Below are positions 16,596-26,216 of a stretch of 64,000 bases of DNA, piece after piece. Made by a program: the position numbers and the translations under genes. Every line of letters begins with the position of its first letter. Within the stretch, counting starts at the first letter, position 1. The DNA comes from Methanofollis aquaemaris (lineage in GTDB: Archaea; Halobacteriota; Methanomicrobia; Methanomicrobiales; Methanofollaceae): positions 558,001 through 622,000 of the forward strand of contig NZ_CP036172.1 of assembly GCF_017357525.1 (NCBI RefSeq). The letters are read 5' to 3'. Under the pieces are notes generated by a model. The model did not search any database. It saw nothing but the letters and a program-made list of their open reading frames with translations, and had not been told where the DNA came from.

Positions 16596-17534
16596 ATGAC
16601 TGAGGCAAAACGACCTGTTGTCCTGATCCTTGGTGCGGGAGGGGTGGGCCTCTCTCTTGCCGGGGCACTTGCGGGGGTCGCCAGGGTTGCCGTCGCATGC
16701 AGGCCGCGCCATGCTGCGACGGTCCGAAGAGACGGTCTCGTGATGGAAGGGGTCTGGGGGGACCGCATCGTCCGTGAGATCGCCTGCATCGCCGGTCCCG
16801 AGGAGGCCCCGTCTGCACCGGATCTCGTCATCATCACAGCGAAGGGCTTTGATACCAGGGCGATCTGCGAGGAATACGCCGCCGTGCTCAGGGGAAGCAC
16901 CGTTGCCAGTCTCCAGAACGGGATCGGCAACGAGGAGATCATCGCCGAATATGCCGGAACCGTCATCGGCGGCACGGTCACCACCAACTTCTCGGTCGTC
17001 GGCGACGGGCATGTGAAGGCGAAGAGTCAGAGCAGCCCGATGGTCCTTGGCCTCTGGTCAGGCCCCGATGACGAGAGTCTCCAACGCCTTGTCGCCCTGA
17101 TACGCTCGGCCGGCATTCTCGTCGAGGCCGTGAACGACATCAGGTCGGCAAAATGGTCGAAGTCGCTCCTGAACCTCTCGGTAAATCCGATCTGCGCCCT
17201 CCTCTCCATACCGGTCGGGAAGGCGGCCGACCTTCGTCTGCGGAGCGTGATCGAGCATATCGTCTCCGAAACCTTCGCCGTGATGGAAGCAGGGGGCGTC
17301 AGGACGGCATGGCCGTCTGCAAAAGACTACCTCGACTACCTCTTCTCGGTGCAGGTTCCCGACTTCGCCACCGCCTACCCCTCGATGTATTATGATATCC
17401 AGGCGGGGCGAAAGACCGAGATCGACCTCCTCAACGGCTACGTCGCCGGGCAGGGGGAGAGACTCGGGATCCAGACCCCATACAACCGGTGTATCGCCGA
17501 CCTCATCCGGTTCAGGGAGATCGACGGCAAATGA
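16596..17534 (+). CDS. panE: 2-dehydropantoate 2-reductase (ketopantoate reductase)
   Basis: 312 aa, normal for the family. N-terminal NADPH-binding GAGGVGLSLAG (13-23). The catalytic lysine lies in the segment AKWSKSLLNLSVNP near residue 190, and the C-terminal substrate helix signature is GRKTEIDLLNGYV. It reduces ketopantoate to pantoate with NADPH for coenzyme A synthesis in the cytosol. Related PanE-like enzymes act on other 2-keto acids, so substrate is by family. It starts 43 bases after the membrane protein gene on the same strand. Confidence 0.9.
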   Translation: MTEAKRPVVLILGAGGVGLSLAGALAGVARVAVACRPRHAATVRRDGLVMEGVWGDRIVREIACIAGPEEAPSAPDLVIITAKGFDTRAICEEYAAVLRGSTVASLQNGIGNEEIIAEYAGTVIGGTVTTNFSVVGDGHVKAKSQSSPMVLGLWSGPDDESLQRLVALIRSAGILVEAVNDIRSAKWSKSLLNLSVNPICALLSIPVGKAADLRLRSVIEHIVSETFAVMEAGGVRTAWPSAKDYLDYLFSVQVPDFATAYPSMYYDIQAGRKTEIDLLNGYVAGQGERLGIQTPYNRCIADLIRFREIDGK

Positions 17535-17545
17535 AAGGACGCTTT

Positions 17546-18505
17546 TCATAAAGACGCAAGAAGATCGTCCAGGATTCGCCTGCTCTCGACCATCGCCTCC
17601 AGTGTTCGCTTCATGATCCTCCCGTTCCGCAACTCCCGGCCCTCGTCGATCCCGTGGGACGCGGCATATCCGGTCAGGAGGCCGACCTCCTCATCGGTGA
17701 GCGCATTCTTCCCGGGGTCAGGGAGCGGCAGGATCTCAAGGGTCACCTTCTCTCCGGCAAGATACCCGGCGATACGCCTGAACCCCCCGAGGCCGATCTC
17801 TCCTTCGCCCACCGGCCGGTGATCAAAGACATGGTACCGTGGATGAGGACTCTCCGGGGTGCAGTCATGGACATGATACGACACCGGGACGCCGGTCGCC
17901 CTCACCTCTCCGATGAACCTGCTCATGGACTCGACGGCCTTTCCTCTCCTTTGCCCCACTTTTTTCCGGTAATAATAGTAGACATGCCCGGTGTCGATGC
18001 ATGCTCCCACTGATCCGATTCCGGTCGCCCTGATCGACTCCATCAGTCCGATATAGTCGCGGGGTACGAGGCGGCCGCTGAACTCCACGTACAGGATCTT
18101 TCCACGTCTCATGAGAGAAGGGTCGATCGCCCTGCAGGCACCGGCATATGCCTCCATCCCGGATGCCGAGAGGGTTCGGGCGTGCGGATCGCTCTCGTCG
18201 TGAACGACGACCGAGATGCCGGGAAGCGCATCGAGGAGCGAGACCGCCGCGTCGACATACTGTTTATTCCGGCAGGGTTCGTCGTCTGAAAAATAAAACT
18301 CAAAATCCTTCCCTCTCCGGATATGTATTGAGACCTCGGGCACCCGGGGAAGGCCTGCCAGGAAATTCTTCAGGATCTCCAGGTCTCGCTGCGACCTGAT
18401 ACCGACCTCAAGGCCCATCCGGTGCCGGCAGGCACACCGCACCTGCATCTTCATGAGCGCCATGTCTCCGCCCCGGAGGTCGAACCTGATGAAGTAAGTG
18501 GGCAT
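17546..18505 (-). CDS. TIM-barrel protein of the sugar phosphate isomerase/AP endonuclease 2 family
   Basis: 319 aa. Metal-ligand motifs of the AP2Ec fold are visible: VVHDESD, LYVEFSG, ACIDTGHVYYYY, SYHVHDCTPES and LEILPLP. Such proteins are xylose-isomerase-like epimerases/isomerases or endonuclease IV relatives. Unusual here is the KKVGQRRGK insert after the GHV motif. Start 18505 is chosen because the longer frame would overlap the divergent promoter. It converges with panE (11-base gap). Substrate unknown; endonuclease IV itself is unlikely given the divergence. Confidence 0.7.
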   Translation of the reverse strand: MPTYFIRFDLRGGDMALMKMQVRCACRHRMGLEVGIRSQRDLEILKNFLAGLPRVPEVSIHIRRGKDFEFYFSDDEPCRNKQYVDAAVSLLDALPGISVVVHDESDPHARTLSASGMEAYAGACRAIDPSLMRRGKILYVEFSGRLVPRDYIGLMESIRATGIGSVGACIDTGHVYYYYRKKVGQRRGKAVESMSRFIGEVRATGVPVSYHVHDCTPESPHPRYHVFDHRPVGEGEIGLGGFRRIAGYLAGEKVTLEILPLPDPGKNALTDEEVGLLTGYAASHGIDEGRELRNGRIMKRTLEAMVESRRILDDLLASL

Positions 18506-18561
18506 GAGTCCTGGCAGATGAACATCCGGTCCGAGTTTAAAAGTTTGCAGGCAGAGAGTAT

Positions 18562-19488
18562 ATGAACGGGGGCCGTGCACTCTTCACCATGGCCTGGAAG
18601 CGGGCCCTCCTTGAAAAGCGAGAGGTCCGGACGTCGGAGGGGAGGTATACCATCACCCTCGAGAGAGAAGATCTCTCGGTCCTGTATCCCGCAATGGAGC
18701 GCTACACCCTCACGCTCCGGGCCGGAAAAAAAGAGGTCGCCGTCTTCAGGACCAACACCTACGAATACTCCCCTACCGTCGGCCTCGACCCCCGCTCGGT
18801 CGCCAGGCAGCGCGCCCGAATATGGGAGGAGAGATTGAAAGACGAACCCCTCGATTTTCTCGAATATCTCACGAAAGAACAGACCCGTCGCCTGCCAACC
18901 CTCCCGCTCACCGATGTGCTCGTCATCCAGGGAAGCCCGCGGGCCGACGGGAACTGCAGCATCCTCGCCGGATGGGTCGCAGAAGAGGTTAAAATCTCCA
19001 GGAAGTCAGTGCAGGTGCTCTTGCCCGACGACATGGAGATCCATCCGTGCATCGGGTGTTACCAGTGCTACAACACCGGTGCCTGCACCTTCGAGGACGA
19101 GATGGAAGGGGTTGTCCGCGCCCTGCGGTGTGCCCGTCTCCTCGTCGTCTGTACGCCGGTCTACACCAGCACCGTCCCGGCCGGGCTCAAGGCCCTCATC
19201 GATCGCTGCCAGGCCCTGCATGCGGCGCTGAACTTCACGGGGAGGAGAAGAATGGAGGGTACTTGTGGCCTCCTCCTCGGAGTCTGCGGTCGGCAGGGCC
19301 AGGAGAACTTTGCATGTCTCGCACCGGTCGTCGAGGTCTTCATGGAGAACCTCGGGATTGTCCCGGCCGGCGAGGTGCTGGTCGACGGCATCGACCGGGC
19401 GCGAGACATCAGGACGATACCCGGTCTGGAAGGGTGGGTGCGCAAAGCGGTGCGAACCGCACTCAGTACTTCGTGTTGTCCTTCATGA
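18562..19488 (+). CDS. Iron-sulfur flavoprotein-like NAD(P)H:FMN oxidoreductase with extra N-terminal domain
   Basis: 308 aa. Residues 118-300 form a flavodoxin-like FMN domain (VIQGSPRADGNCS, then TPVYTSTVPAGLKALIDR). Between them CIGCYQCYNTGAC gives C163-x2-C166-x2-C169-x5-C175, the compact [4Fe-4S] motif of archaeal Isf proteins, which handle electrons and reduce O2/H2O2 in methanogens. The first ~115 residues are an added domain not normal for Isf. AGTTTAAAAG about 25 bases upstream supports a leaderless start at 18562. Its 3' end overlaps cheW by 26 bases on the opposite strand. Confidence 0.8.
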   Translation: MNGGRALFTMAWKRALLEKREVRTSEGRYTITLEREDLSVLYPAMERYTLTLRAGKKEVAVFRTNTYEYSPTVGLDPRSVARQRARIWEERLKDEPLDFLEYLTKEQTRRLPTLPLTDVLVIQGSPRADGNCSILAGWVAEEVKISRKSVQVLLPDDMEIHPCIGCYQCYNTGACTFEDEMEGVVRALRCARLLVVCTPVYTSTVPAGLKALIDRCQALHAALNFTGRRRMEGTCGLLLGVCGRQGQENFACLAPVVEVFMENLGIVPAGEVLVDGIDRARDIRTIPGLEGWVRKAVRTALSTSCCPS

Positions 19489-19933
19489 TCCTGAGCATAT
19501 CCAGCCAGATCACGAGTTCGCCCTTCTCGACACCCTTTTCAGCGCCTTCGCCACCGCTCTTGATGATCCCCTTCACAAAGCCGTCGGTACCGAGGCCCTC
19601 GTCGATCTGCTCGACATTCTTCTCCGATACCTGGATGACGCTGTGGACATCGCCGACGATCACCCCGACGTTCGCCCCGCCGGTTGCCTCGGGCATCAAC
19701 ACGATGATCTTCTTTGTCGTCTCGGTTTCCAGATCAGGAATGCTGAGGAGAGGGGCGAGGTCGATGACCGTTGTAACCTCACCCCGGAGATTGATCAGCC
19801 CGGCGATATGGGCCGGGGCTCTGGGAACCGGGGTGATCGGGATCATCTCCACGATCTCCCTTGCCAGGTGGATGTCCAGGGCATAGCACTCGCCACCCAG
19901 TTCGAACTTCACGACATCGATAGTTTCAGCCAT
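19463..19933 (-). CDS. cheW: Chemotaxis adaptor CheW
   Basis: 156 aa, one CheW/SH3-like domain: KFELGGECYALDIHLAREIVE at the start, then TPVPRAPAHIAGLINLRGEV with the conserved NLRGE, and GVIVGDVHSV. CheW links receptors to the CheA kinase under the membrane. It follows the receptor gene by 9 bases on the same strand, so the two are co-transcribed. No cheA lies in this window; the partner kinase must be elsewhere. Confidence 0.93.
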   Translation of the reverse strand: MAETIDVVKFELGGECYALDIHLAREIVEMIPITPVPRAPAHIAGLINLRGEVTTVIDLAPLLSIPDLETETTKKIIVLMPEATGGANVGVIVGDVHSVIQVSEKNVEQIDEGLGTDGFVKGIIKSGGEGAEKGVEKGELVIWLDMLRIMKDNTKY

Positions 19934-19942
19934 GTCCGGGCC

Positions 19943-21949
19943 TCACGCAAGTTTGAAGCCGCCCACCTTCTCACTGAGGTGGCCGACCATCTCTGCAACT
20001 TCATGGGCGCCGCTCCCGACCTCCTGGGCCGAGGCCGACACTTCTTCGGTGAGGGCGGCCATGTCTTCGATGCCGCGCATGCTCTCCTGGGTCATGCCCC
20101 TGGTCTCGGCCACCTTCTCGGTGACGCGGTTGGTGTTGCTTGCCTGGTCCTCGGTGGCTCTGGCGATCTCGGTCACGTTCTCCTTGACTTCCCGGGACAT
20201 CATGACCAGGTGGTTGAGGGCTTCGAGGGTCTTGTCGACACTTGCGATCCCCTCGTTGATCTCGGCGTAGACTCCCTCCATGTCCCTGGCTGTCATCTCG
20301 GTCTGGCCCTGGATGGTGGTGATCAGTCCCTCAATGTTGCTGGTCGCCTTCTTCGACTCGCCGGCAAGGTTTCTGACCTCGCCTGCGACGACCGCAAAGC
20401 CGCGACCGTGCTCACCGGCTCTGGCCGCCTCGATCGCAGCGTTGAGCGCGAGCAGGTTGGTCTGGTTGGAGATGTCGGTGATCAACTTGACGATCTTGTC
20501 GATCTCCTGCATCTGGGAGTTGAGTTTGCCAATCTCGTCCACAGCCCGCTGGGCAATGGTCACAACGGCCTGCATCTTTCCGGTCGCTTCCTGGCCGAGG
20601 TTCCTGGCCTGTTCGCCGACTTCGGCACCCTTCTCAGTGTTCTGGAGCACTTCCTGGCAGGTGCTGGCGATCTCCTCGACCGATGCGGAGAGGTCGGACA
20701 TCGCGCGTGCGGCGTCCTCGAAGTTGTCGAGTTGTTTCTTGGAGTCGTCAGATGCCTTCTGGCTCTTTATCGCGACCTGCTCGATGGCCTTCGCGATCTC
20801 CTCTGAACTCTTGCTCGTCTCGTCGGTGTTGGTGTTCACGTCCTGGATGGCTCTGGTGATATCGCTCATCAGATCGTTTATGGCAGTCCTGGTGTCGAGG
20901 AAGTCTTTCTTCAGGTTCCTGAGGGGATCGTCCTCGCGAAGTTCAAGGGCGACCGTGAGATCTCTCTTTGCCATGGCACCGAGAGCGGTTTCCAGTTCTT
21001 CTGCACTCGCTTCAAGCCGCTGTGCATTCTCTTGGGCCTGCTTCTCCTGTTCCTTGATGACGGTAATATCCTGGACGATCTCAATGTGCCCGATCCGCTG
21101 ACCTTCTTCATTTTTCAGGTAGGCGACTTCAAGTTTGAAGTTCTCCTCGCCGACGTCAAAAAAGGTGTTTATCGAGTCTTTACCGCTTCTCTGGAGTTGT
21201 TTGACACCACAGTTTTCGTTGTGGCAGAGCGGACCATTGGTGGCGCTGCAGTGCCGACCCCTCTGATGATCGCGATCAAGGCCGAAAGATTCTGCGAAAG
21301 CTTTGTTCATCGCGGTCCAGTTCATTGCCATATCGGTGACACTGATCGGGTACGGGATGGTGTCCAGGATCTCTTGATACCACCGGGCCTTCGTTTCCGC
21401 GTCCCCGGCAAGTTTTTCAGCCCGCGCCTGCTCTTCATCCGCCGCGGTGGTGTCTTCGATGACGAGGAGGATATTCTCGATCTTCCCGTCCTCACCGAAG
21501 AATGGGATGCTGTACTCATGGGCGCGCTTCACCCCGACCGGGTATTCGACCACGGTCCTGGAGCAACCACGCGTCTTTTTCCGGAGCGTGTCGCTGAGCC
21601 CGTCCCCTTCTTGCTCAAGAATCTTGAAGTCCTCGACATGTATCCCGACGACCTCGTCATGAGTCATCCCGCTGAACTTCTCGAAGGCGGGGTTGTCATC
21701 GGTGACATTGCAATCGGCATCCAGGAAGAGCATGGGCACCGGGTTCTCGCTAATCGTCATCTGGTAGTTTTTCAGATTTAAGGAGAGTTCTTTGCTCTCT
21801 TCTTCCTTCTTCTGAAGTTTCCCGATCAGCTGGTTCACTGCTGTGACGATAGGTCCGAGTTCTGCATCACACTGCTCTTCATCAAGGGTCTTTGAAAAAT
21901 CCCCGTTCAGTGCCCTGGATATAGTATCAGTAATCTCTGTAATCTCCAC
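19943..21949 (-). CDS. Cytosolic methyl-accepting chemotaxis protein with two PAS domains
   Basis: 668 aa, with no membrane helix. It starts with a short HAMP-like helix, then PAS 1 (about 65-168), PAS 2 (about 190-315) and a full MCP signalling hairpin whose tip contains [24 protein letters not shown] 2 carries cysteines C234, C242 and C247 in a short loop, suggesting a metal, haem or redox role. The receptor would sense an internal cue such as redox state or a ligand. GTG start at 21949 with AGGTGA eight bases upstream. Followed by cheW. Confidence 0.9.
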   Translation of the reverse strand: MEITEITDTISRALNGDFSKTLDEEQCDAELGPIVTAVNQLIGKLQKKEEESKELSLNLKNYQMTISENPVPMLFLDADCNVTDDNPAFEKFSGMTHDEVVGIHVEDFKILEQEGDGLSDTLRKKTRGCSRTVVEYPVGVKRAHEYSIPFFGEDGKIENILLVIEDTTAADEEQARAEKLAGDAETKARWYQEILDTIPYPISVTDMAMNWTAMNKAFAESFGLDRDHQRGRHCSATNGPLCHNENCGVKQLQRSGKDSINTFFDVGEENFKLEVAYLKNEEGQRIGHIEIVQDITVIKEQEKQAQENAQRLEASAEELETALGAMAKRDLTVALELREDDPLRNLKKDFLDTRTAINDLMSDITRAIQDVNTNTDETSKSSEEIAKAIEQVAIKSQKASDDSKKQLDNFEDAARAMSDLSASVEEIASTCQEVLQNTEKGAEVGEQARNLGQEATGKMQAVVTIAQRAVDEIGKLNSQMQEIDKIVKLITDISNQTNLLALNAAIEAARAGEHGRGFAVVAGEVRNLAGESKKATSNIEGLITTIQGQTEMTARDMEGVYAEINEGIASVDKTLEALNHLVMMSREVKENVTEIARATEDQASNTNRVTEKVAETRGMTQESMRGIEDMAALTEEVSASAQEVGSGAHEVAEMVGHLSEKVGGFKLA

Positions 21950-22400
21950 TTCTCTTCACCTGCCAAGATATGTTCTGCACTCTGCCCTGCGTGCGGAATT
22001 CTGATCTTCATGGGGGGTATATTCCCATCAGAGCGTACTGGTAGTGGCTTTCGCGCACGGCTGAGTCTAACGTACTAAATTCAATTCATCATTTATATTA
22101 CTTCCTATTAATTTATTTTTTGAATTTTGAACCATTATGATTTATCGTTAATAAATTAGTCGACATATAGAAAATAAGCTTAATTGGTCATTCATACACA
22201 CAGAATGATTCCATACCAGCAGGAATATCACAATCTTTTTAAAAAATAAGGTTTTTTAGAGATCATTTCCCCCAAATAAGCCGTTTAAGATCCCTGTTCT
22301 GGATGAACGGTGCGAGGGTTTTCACATCCCCCGGCCCCTGCATGAGAATCGATCTGGAGCAGCCTTGTAGAATAGAGCATGAGCCGAGAGCACACCCCAA
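21950..22400. other. AT-rich upstream region of the receptor gene
   Basis: No gene seen. 22075-22260 is strongly AT-rich (for example tttatattacttcctattaa, and ctttttaaaaaataaggttt) and must hold the promoter of the leftward receptor gene, but several TATA-like boxes compete. The base composition is unlike the surroundings. Confidence 0.4.
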
Positions 22401-22920
22401 GCAGAACACATGAAAAGATTCATAGTAATTTCTCTTCAGGAGCATGAATCCAGGATTGACCACACCCTCGTGAATGATCAATAGGGGATGGAATCACCCC
22501 TCGGTTCCTGTCACCCTCCCGATCAGGAGGAGAGGGATCGAGGGATTACCATGAAAGAGTATTCATGTGGAGGTTATTCCAAAACTCTCCTCTTCCACTC
22601 TCCACCAAAGAGAGAGATCAATGATGGTGTAAAAACCTCATCCCTCGCAGCTTGAACATACATTCATCACTTTTCCCATCCTCGCGCCGGGGGCGCTGCC
22701 CCCGGACCCCCGGGGATTGCGATAGAGGTGGGAAGGCACATTTGATGATCCTGAAGAGGGGATTACCGTTCTCCACCCTATCTTCTGCGGAGGGAACAGG
22801 GTGCGGCAGCCCTCCGACGGAAGATATGCGCTCAAAATTTCTGGAATGAAGGATTTTGATCCAGATGAAGATTCATGTCCGGGGTACTTTTGGGATATGC
22901 TCGTGGGATGCACGAGGCGT
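22400..22920. repeat. Rearranged copy of the mosaic intergenic repeat family
   Basis: Fragments in order: ATTTCTCTTCAGGAGCATGA with 'ggattgaccacaccctcgtg' (22429-22473), a 'gaggagagggatcgagggat' tail block, and core CCGGGGGCGCTGCCCCCGG (22687-22705) followed by ACCCCCGGGGATTGCGATAG. Near 22898 a degraded terminal module (gctcgtgggatgcacgaggc) is seen. The core is in the reverse orientation relative to the copy at 725. Confidence 0.65.
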
Positions 22921-23014
22921 GCTTTCGCTTCATGAACAGTTCAAAAGAGCCGATTGGTCCGGATTTATGAAGATCTTCCCTCCTACATGGATGGTTTCTG
23001 GATGAAACCCTCAA

Positions 23015-24034
23015 CTACTTTTTTTTCTTCGGCCTGCCCCGTTTGCCATTGGACTGAACGCCTAATTTTTTTAGCATCTTTTCAATGGACCATCGACCTC
23101 GACCGAGTTCTTTTTCCAATATATCTATCGAAGCCTTCTTTGTTTTTCCAGATGAGATCAGTTGATTGAACCGTCGTATCAGAGTTTTCTTGTCGCTATC
23201 AATCCATTTTTTACCTTGATTTGCCTTTTTTTCTATTTCTGGAATTCTTAACGCCGACAAAAGGTATCCTGGTTTTAGATCTCGCAATTCTTCGATTTTC
23301 GTACTGAACATCAAGGGAGAAATCTCAAAACCGATCGCCCGGCGATTCAGACCGATGGCCACTTTTGCGGTCGAAAAGCCCCCAAGAAACATATCGCACA
23401 CCAGATCGCCCTCATCGCTACTGTACTGGATCATTTTAACGAGCAATAAGACCGGCAATTCATTCTTATTTTTCACCCGGCCAGGCTTGTATTCACGATT
23501 GATAATCCAGACATCTTCACGATCCTGATAGTTCAATGAACCACTATTGGGGGCCTTTTCCTTAACGCCGAATCGAGATTCCAGGTTGAATGTCCTGTTA
23601 CCCCCGGGTTTCTCGTAATAGAGGATGTGATAATGGGAAGAAACATATTTTTTGCTCGTATAAACTCCAAAATTGTATTTCCAAATAATATGATTGATCT
23701 CTTCAAGTTTGGTCTGTCGAAGAGCATGAAGGATATGATAGAGATTCGTATATCCTGAAACAATATATATCGACCCGCCCGGTTTGAGAATACGTTCCGC
23801 TTCTTTTATCCATTTAAGGCTGAATTCTCCGCATTCAGATTCAGGGATTTCGACATATCCCTCTACCACAAAATCCTCGTTCCGGTTATAGTGCAGGTGG
23901 AGTTTATCCCCGTTGATCCCATACGGGGGATCGGTGACAATAAGATCTACAGAATTCGATTCGATATGCTTTTTAGCTCCAGATATGCAGTCTTCGTTGT
24001 AAAATTTGCCACACGGTGTAATGAAAGACTCCAT
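23015..24034 (-). CDS. Orphan DNA methyltransferase (amino-methyltransferase, beta-class order)
   Basis: 339 aa. Catalytic motif IV DLIVTDPPYGING near residues 31-42 comes before the AdoMet-binding motif I region (CDMFLGGFSTAKVAIG), the order of beta-class N6-adenine or N4-cytosine methyltransferases. The C-terminus is a helical DNA-binding segment ending KRGRPKKKK, an AT-hook-like basic tail. No restriction enzyme gene is adjacent, so it is an orphan. The gene is clearly AT-richer than neighbours, with long A/T runs, which suggests recent transfer. Target sequence cannot be read. Confidence 0.85.
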   Translation of the reverse strand: MESFITPCGKFYNEDCISGAKKHIESNSVDLIVTDPPYGINGDKLHLHYNRNEDFVVEGYVEIPESECGEFSLKWIKEAERILKPGGSIYIVSGYTNLYHILHALRQTKLEEINHIIWKYNFGVYTSKKYVSSHYHILYYEKPGGNRTFNLESRFGVKEKAPNSGSLNYQDREDVWIINREYKPGRVKNKNELPVLLLVKMIQYSSDEGDLVCDMFLGGFSTAKVAIGLNRRAIGFEISPLMFSTKIEELRDLKPGYLLSALRIPEIEKKANQGKKWIDSDKKTLIRRFNQLISSGKTKKASIDILEKELGRGRWSIEKMLKKLGVQSNGKRGRPKKKK

Positions 24035-24529
24035 GGTATATCCTTCTGTTTCTACTCAATTTTATTCTCAAAATCCTGCGAACTCTACTGAATTTGTATC
24101 TTTTTCACCACTTCTAATCCTTTTCTTTTTCTCTCCTTTCTCCAGGATTCACCCTCAGAGGACAGACGAGCATCTTCTTCAAATGAAGTCAGCAGGTCGT
24201 ACCCATCGCGTATCGGTCCTCTCCTCCGGGGAAGTTTGTCAGGGGAGGAGGCAGCCCGAACAGAGCCACGATACGGAGCAAAGTCTACCCACACCCCTGA
24301 TAAGAAGTCGGGGCGTTCCACATCTCAGGGCGGATCCCGGACCGGAAACCGCCGCACACATTTTTCGTCTCTGATTCTCCGAATAAAACGGACCCCGTCC
24401 TGTCATGAGCACGCACACCAGGCAATGGAGAAGCAAAGACAGAAGAGAGTAAGTGTCATGTCATCACTCAAATGTCTGATACTTTTTTCAGCTATGTTGA
24501 ATCGCCCATAGCAGACTTCAGGGTGATTT
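24035..24529. other. Intergenic region without recognisable gene
   Basis: AT-rich near the methyltransferase start (promoter side), then mixed composition. Short frames on both strands lack start signals and family features. No clear repeat module was recognised before 24530. Confidence 0.4.
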
Positions 24530-24690
24530 TTATAGTAATTCAGCATGAACCTTGGGCCCAAGCATACGCGATTGAACATTGTTCTAGAGATCTTCTGATC
24601 GATGCGCCTTCCCGCACGCTTGCGCCGGGGGCGCTGCCCCCGGACCCCCGGGATGGCGATAGGGACGGGAAGGCAGCGGGAAGATCATGA
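24530..24690. repeat. Short copy of the mosaic intergenic repeat family
   Basis: A terminal module (AATTCAGCATGAACCTTGGG, then CCAAGCATACGCG) is followed by the core CCGGGGGCGCTGCCCCCGG (24625-24643) with ACCCCCGGGATGGCGATAGG and GGGAAGGCA after it. It is a compact copy with one terminal module and one core, 170 bases before the tRNA gene. Confidence 0.7.
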
Positions 24691-24862
24691 AGAGGATAGT
24701 GTCGTCCCCGACGCTCTCTTCACGCGGGGGACTGGAGGATGGTCAACCTCCCGCACAAAGATCAATACAGACGATTTCTTCACGGCCAAAAATGTCTGTC
24801 GTTCAATCGAATTCTCCTGGCGACCTTGTGTTCTTGTCTCGCCACCAGACAATAGGAACAAA

Positions 24863-24947
24863 TGCGAGGGGAGGGGTTCGAACCCTCGAACTTCTACAAG
24901 ACTGGACCCTAAATCCAGCGCCTTTGACCTGGCTCGGCAACCCTCGC
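24863..24947 (-). tRNA. tRNA-Leu (anticodon UAG)
   Basis: On the minus strand the acceptor arms GCGAGGG and CCCTCGC pair. The anticodon arm CTGGA-TTTAGGG-TCCAG places TAG in the loop. A long variable arm (TCTTGTAGAAGT) marks a class II tRNA, and the T arm GAGGGTTCGAACCCCTC is canonical. The discriminator is A; the 3' CCA is not encoded. All features fit leucine tRNA reading CUA/CUN codons. Confidence 0.95.
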
Positions 24948-24989
24948 GTATACACCGGCACAAAGGTCACTCTCTGGTAGGAGCGCCCC

Positions 24990-25000
24990 CTATAAATATC
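24990..25000 (-). promoter_or_regulatory. TATA box of the tRNA-Leu gene
   Basis: GATATTTATAG on the minus strand lies about 44 bases before the mature tRNA 5' end, leaving a short leader for RNase P to remove. Confidence 0.5.
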
Positions 25001-25074
25001 ATAGATGCCGGGCACGCTCCGACCACCTGATTTTATCTTTTCTCCCCTCAAATGAAGAGCAGGACTGCTGGACC

Positions 25075-25515
25075 ATGCTCAAAGCGCTGGACACCTATCA
25101 GAAAGGCATATACTATATCCTCATCGGCCTCCTCGCCATCATCATCGGTTTTTCCGTGATCGAATTGGCGATCCTGACCATTCAGGGCCTGTTCTACCAA
25201 TCGGCCCTGCGGCTTGAGAACCATGAGATCATCGGAGTCTTCGGGCTTTTCCTCCTTGTCCTCATCGGCCTCGAACTCATGGAGACGATCCGGGCATATG
25301 TCGAAGATCACAGGGTCCATGTCGAGGTGATCATGCTTGTTGCGATCATCGCCGTGGCGAGGAAGATCATCATCCTCGAGTCAGAGGAGGCAAACGAGTT
25401 CTCCCTCATCGGTATCGGGTTCGTCATCATCGCCCTCGCATGTGGTTACTATCTGATCAAGAAGGCGAGGAACACCGATAAGGAAACCATAACCGAACCC
25501 TGCCTCCAGAAGTGA
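25075..25515 (+). CDS. PsiE-family membrane protein
   Basis: 146 aa with four membrane helices. The family pattern is clear: an Arg/Tyr-rich loop GLELMETIRAYVEDHRVHVEV precedes VIMLVAIIAVARKIII. PsiE is induced by phosphate starvation in bacteria; its role in archaea is unknown. Single gene after the tRNA. Family match by motif pattern only. Confidence 0.75.
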   Translation: MLKALDTYQKGIYYILIGLLAIIIGFSVIELAILTIQGLFYQSALRLENHEIIGVFGLFLLVLIGLELMETIRAYVEDHRVHVEVIMLVAIIAVARKIIILESEEANEFSLIGIGFVIIALACGYYLIKKARNTDKETITEPCLQK

Positions 25516-25646
25516 ACGATAACCCCCTCACACACCCGATCTATTCTCTTTTTATCAGCATCTTCGCCGGTGCGTTCCGAAAATAACGACGAGGGACGTT
25601 TCGGAAGAGGGATATATGGGACATTCAAGAATCTCGTAGATGAAAT

Positions 25647-26033
25647 ATGAATCATAAGATGATAGTGCCAATATTGTTCTGCGCCGCCCTCGTTCTCATC
25701 GCCGGATGCACCACCACTCCCACTCCCGCACCCACCACCGCCCCGGAGGCGGTGGTGGCCAACGCATGCTACGACTCGAAGGGCCACGTCACCTTTGAGA
25801 TCGTGAACACCGGGACGGCTGAGGCCGTCATCGACTATGCCTGGACGCTCATCGACCCCGCGACCGGAGAACCGATCGATGCGGGGGAAGGCTCAGTCAC
25901 TCTCGGCCCTGACGAGTTCGAAGGAGTCTCCGCCCCCATCAATACGACAATTCCCCATGACGACGCTGGGAACTCCATCATCTGCGTGAACCTCTCGGTG
26001 GACGGGAAGACCATCCATCAGTACCGTCAATGA
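25647..26033 (+). CDS. Small lipoprotein with an immunoglobulin-like domain
   Basis: 128 aa. The signal peptide ends in the lipobox LIAGC (Cys21), followed by a Thr/Pro linker, so it is probably a membrane-anchored lipoprotein on the outer face. The rest reads as a beta-sandwich: CYDSKGHVTFEIVNTGTAEA, then DYAWTLIDPATGEP and a final VNLSVDGKTIHQYRQ. Cys residues in the domain may pair. A gatatatgg box about 30 bases upstream suggests an independent promoter. Unknown role. Confidence 0.7.
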   Translation: MNHKMIVPILFCAALVLIAGCTTTPTPAPTTAPEAVVANACYDSKGHVTFEIVNTGTAEAVIDYAWTLIDPATGEPIDAGEGSVTLGPDEFEGVSAPINTTIPHDDAGNSIICVNLSVDGKTIHQYRQ

Positions 26034-26216
26034 TCCCCAACTGAAGTCGCAGGCATGAACATTCATGCCCATAGGCTTGCCCTTCCATCTCTTCCATACT
26101 TTTTTTCTGGAAGTGGAGTGCAATAGGCTGATTGACGACAATCATGCATGCAATGTTCTTTGCTGGACTTTGTAAAAAATCTTGATTCAGGATCTTTTAT
26201 TTAGGATCAACCGCCC

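Noticed and set aside
22263-22481. 72-codon minus-strand frame upstream of the receptor gene
   Set aside because: Lies in decayed repeat and AT-rich DNA with no start signal or homologous pattern.
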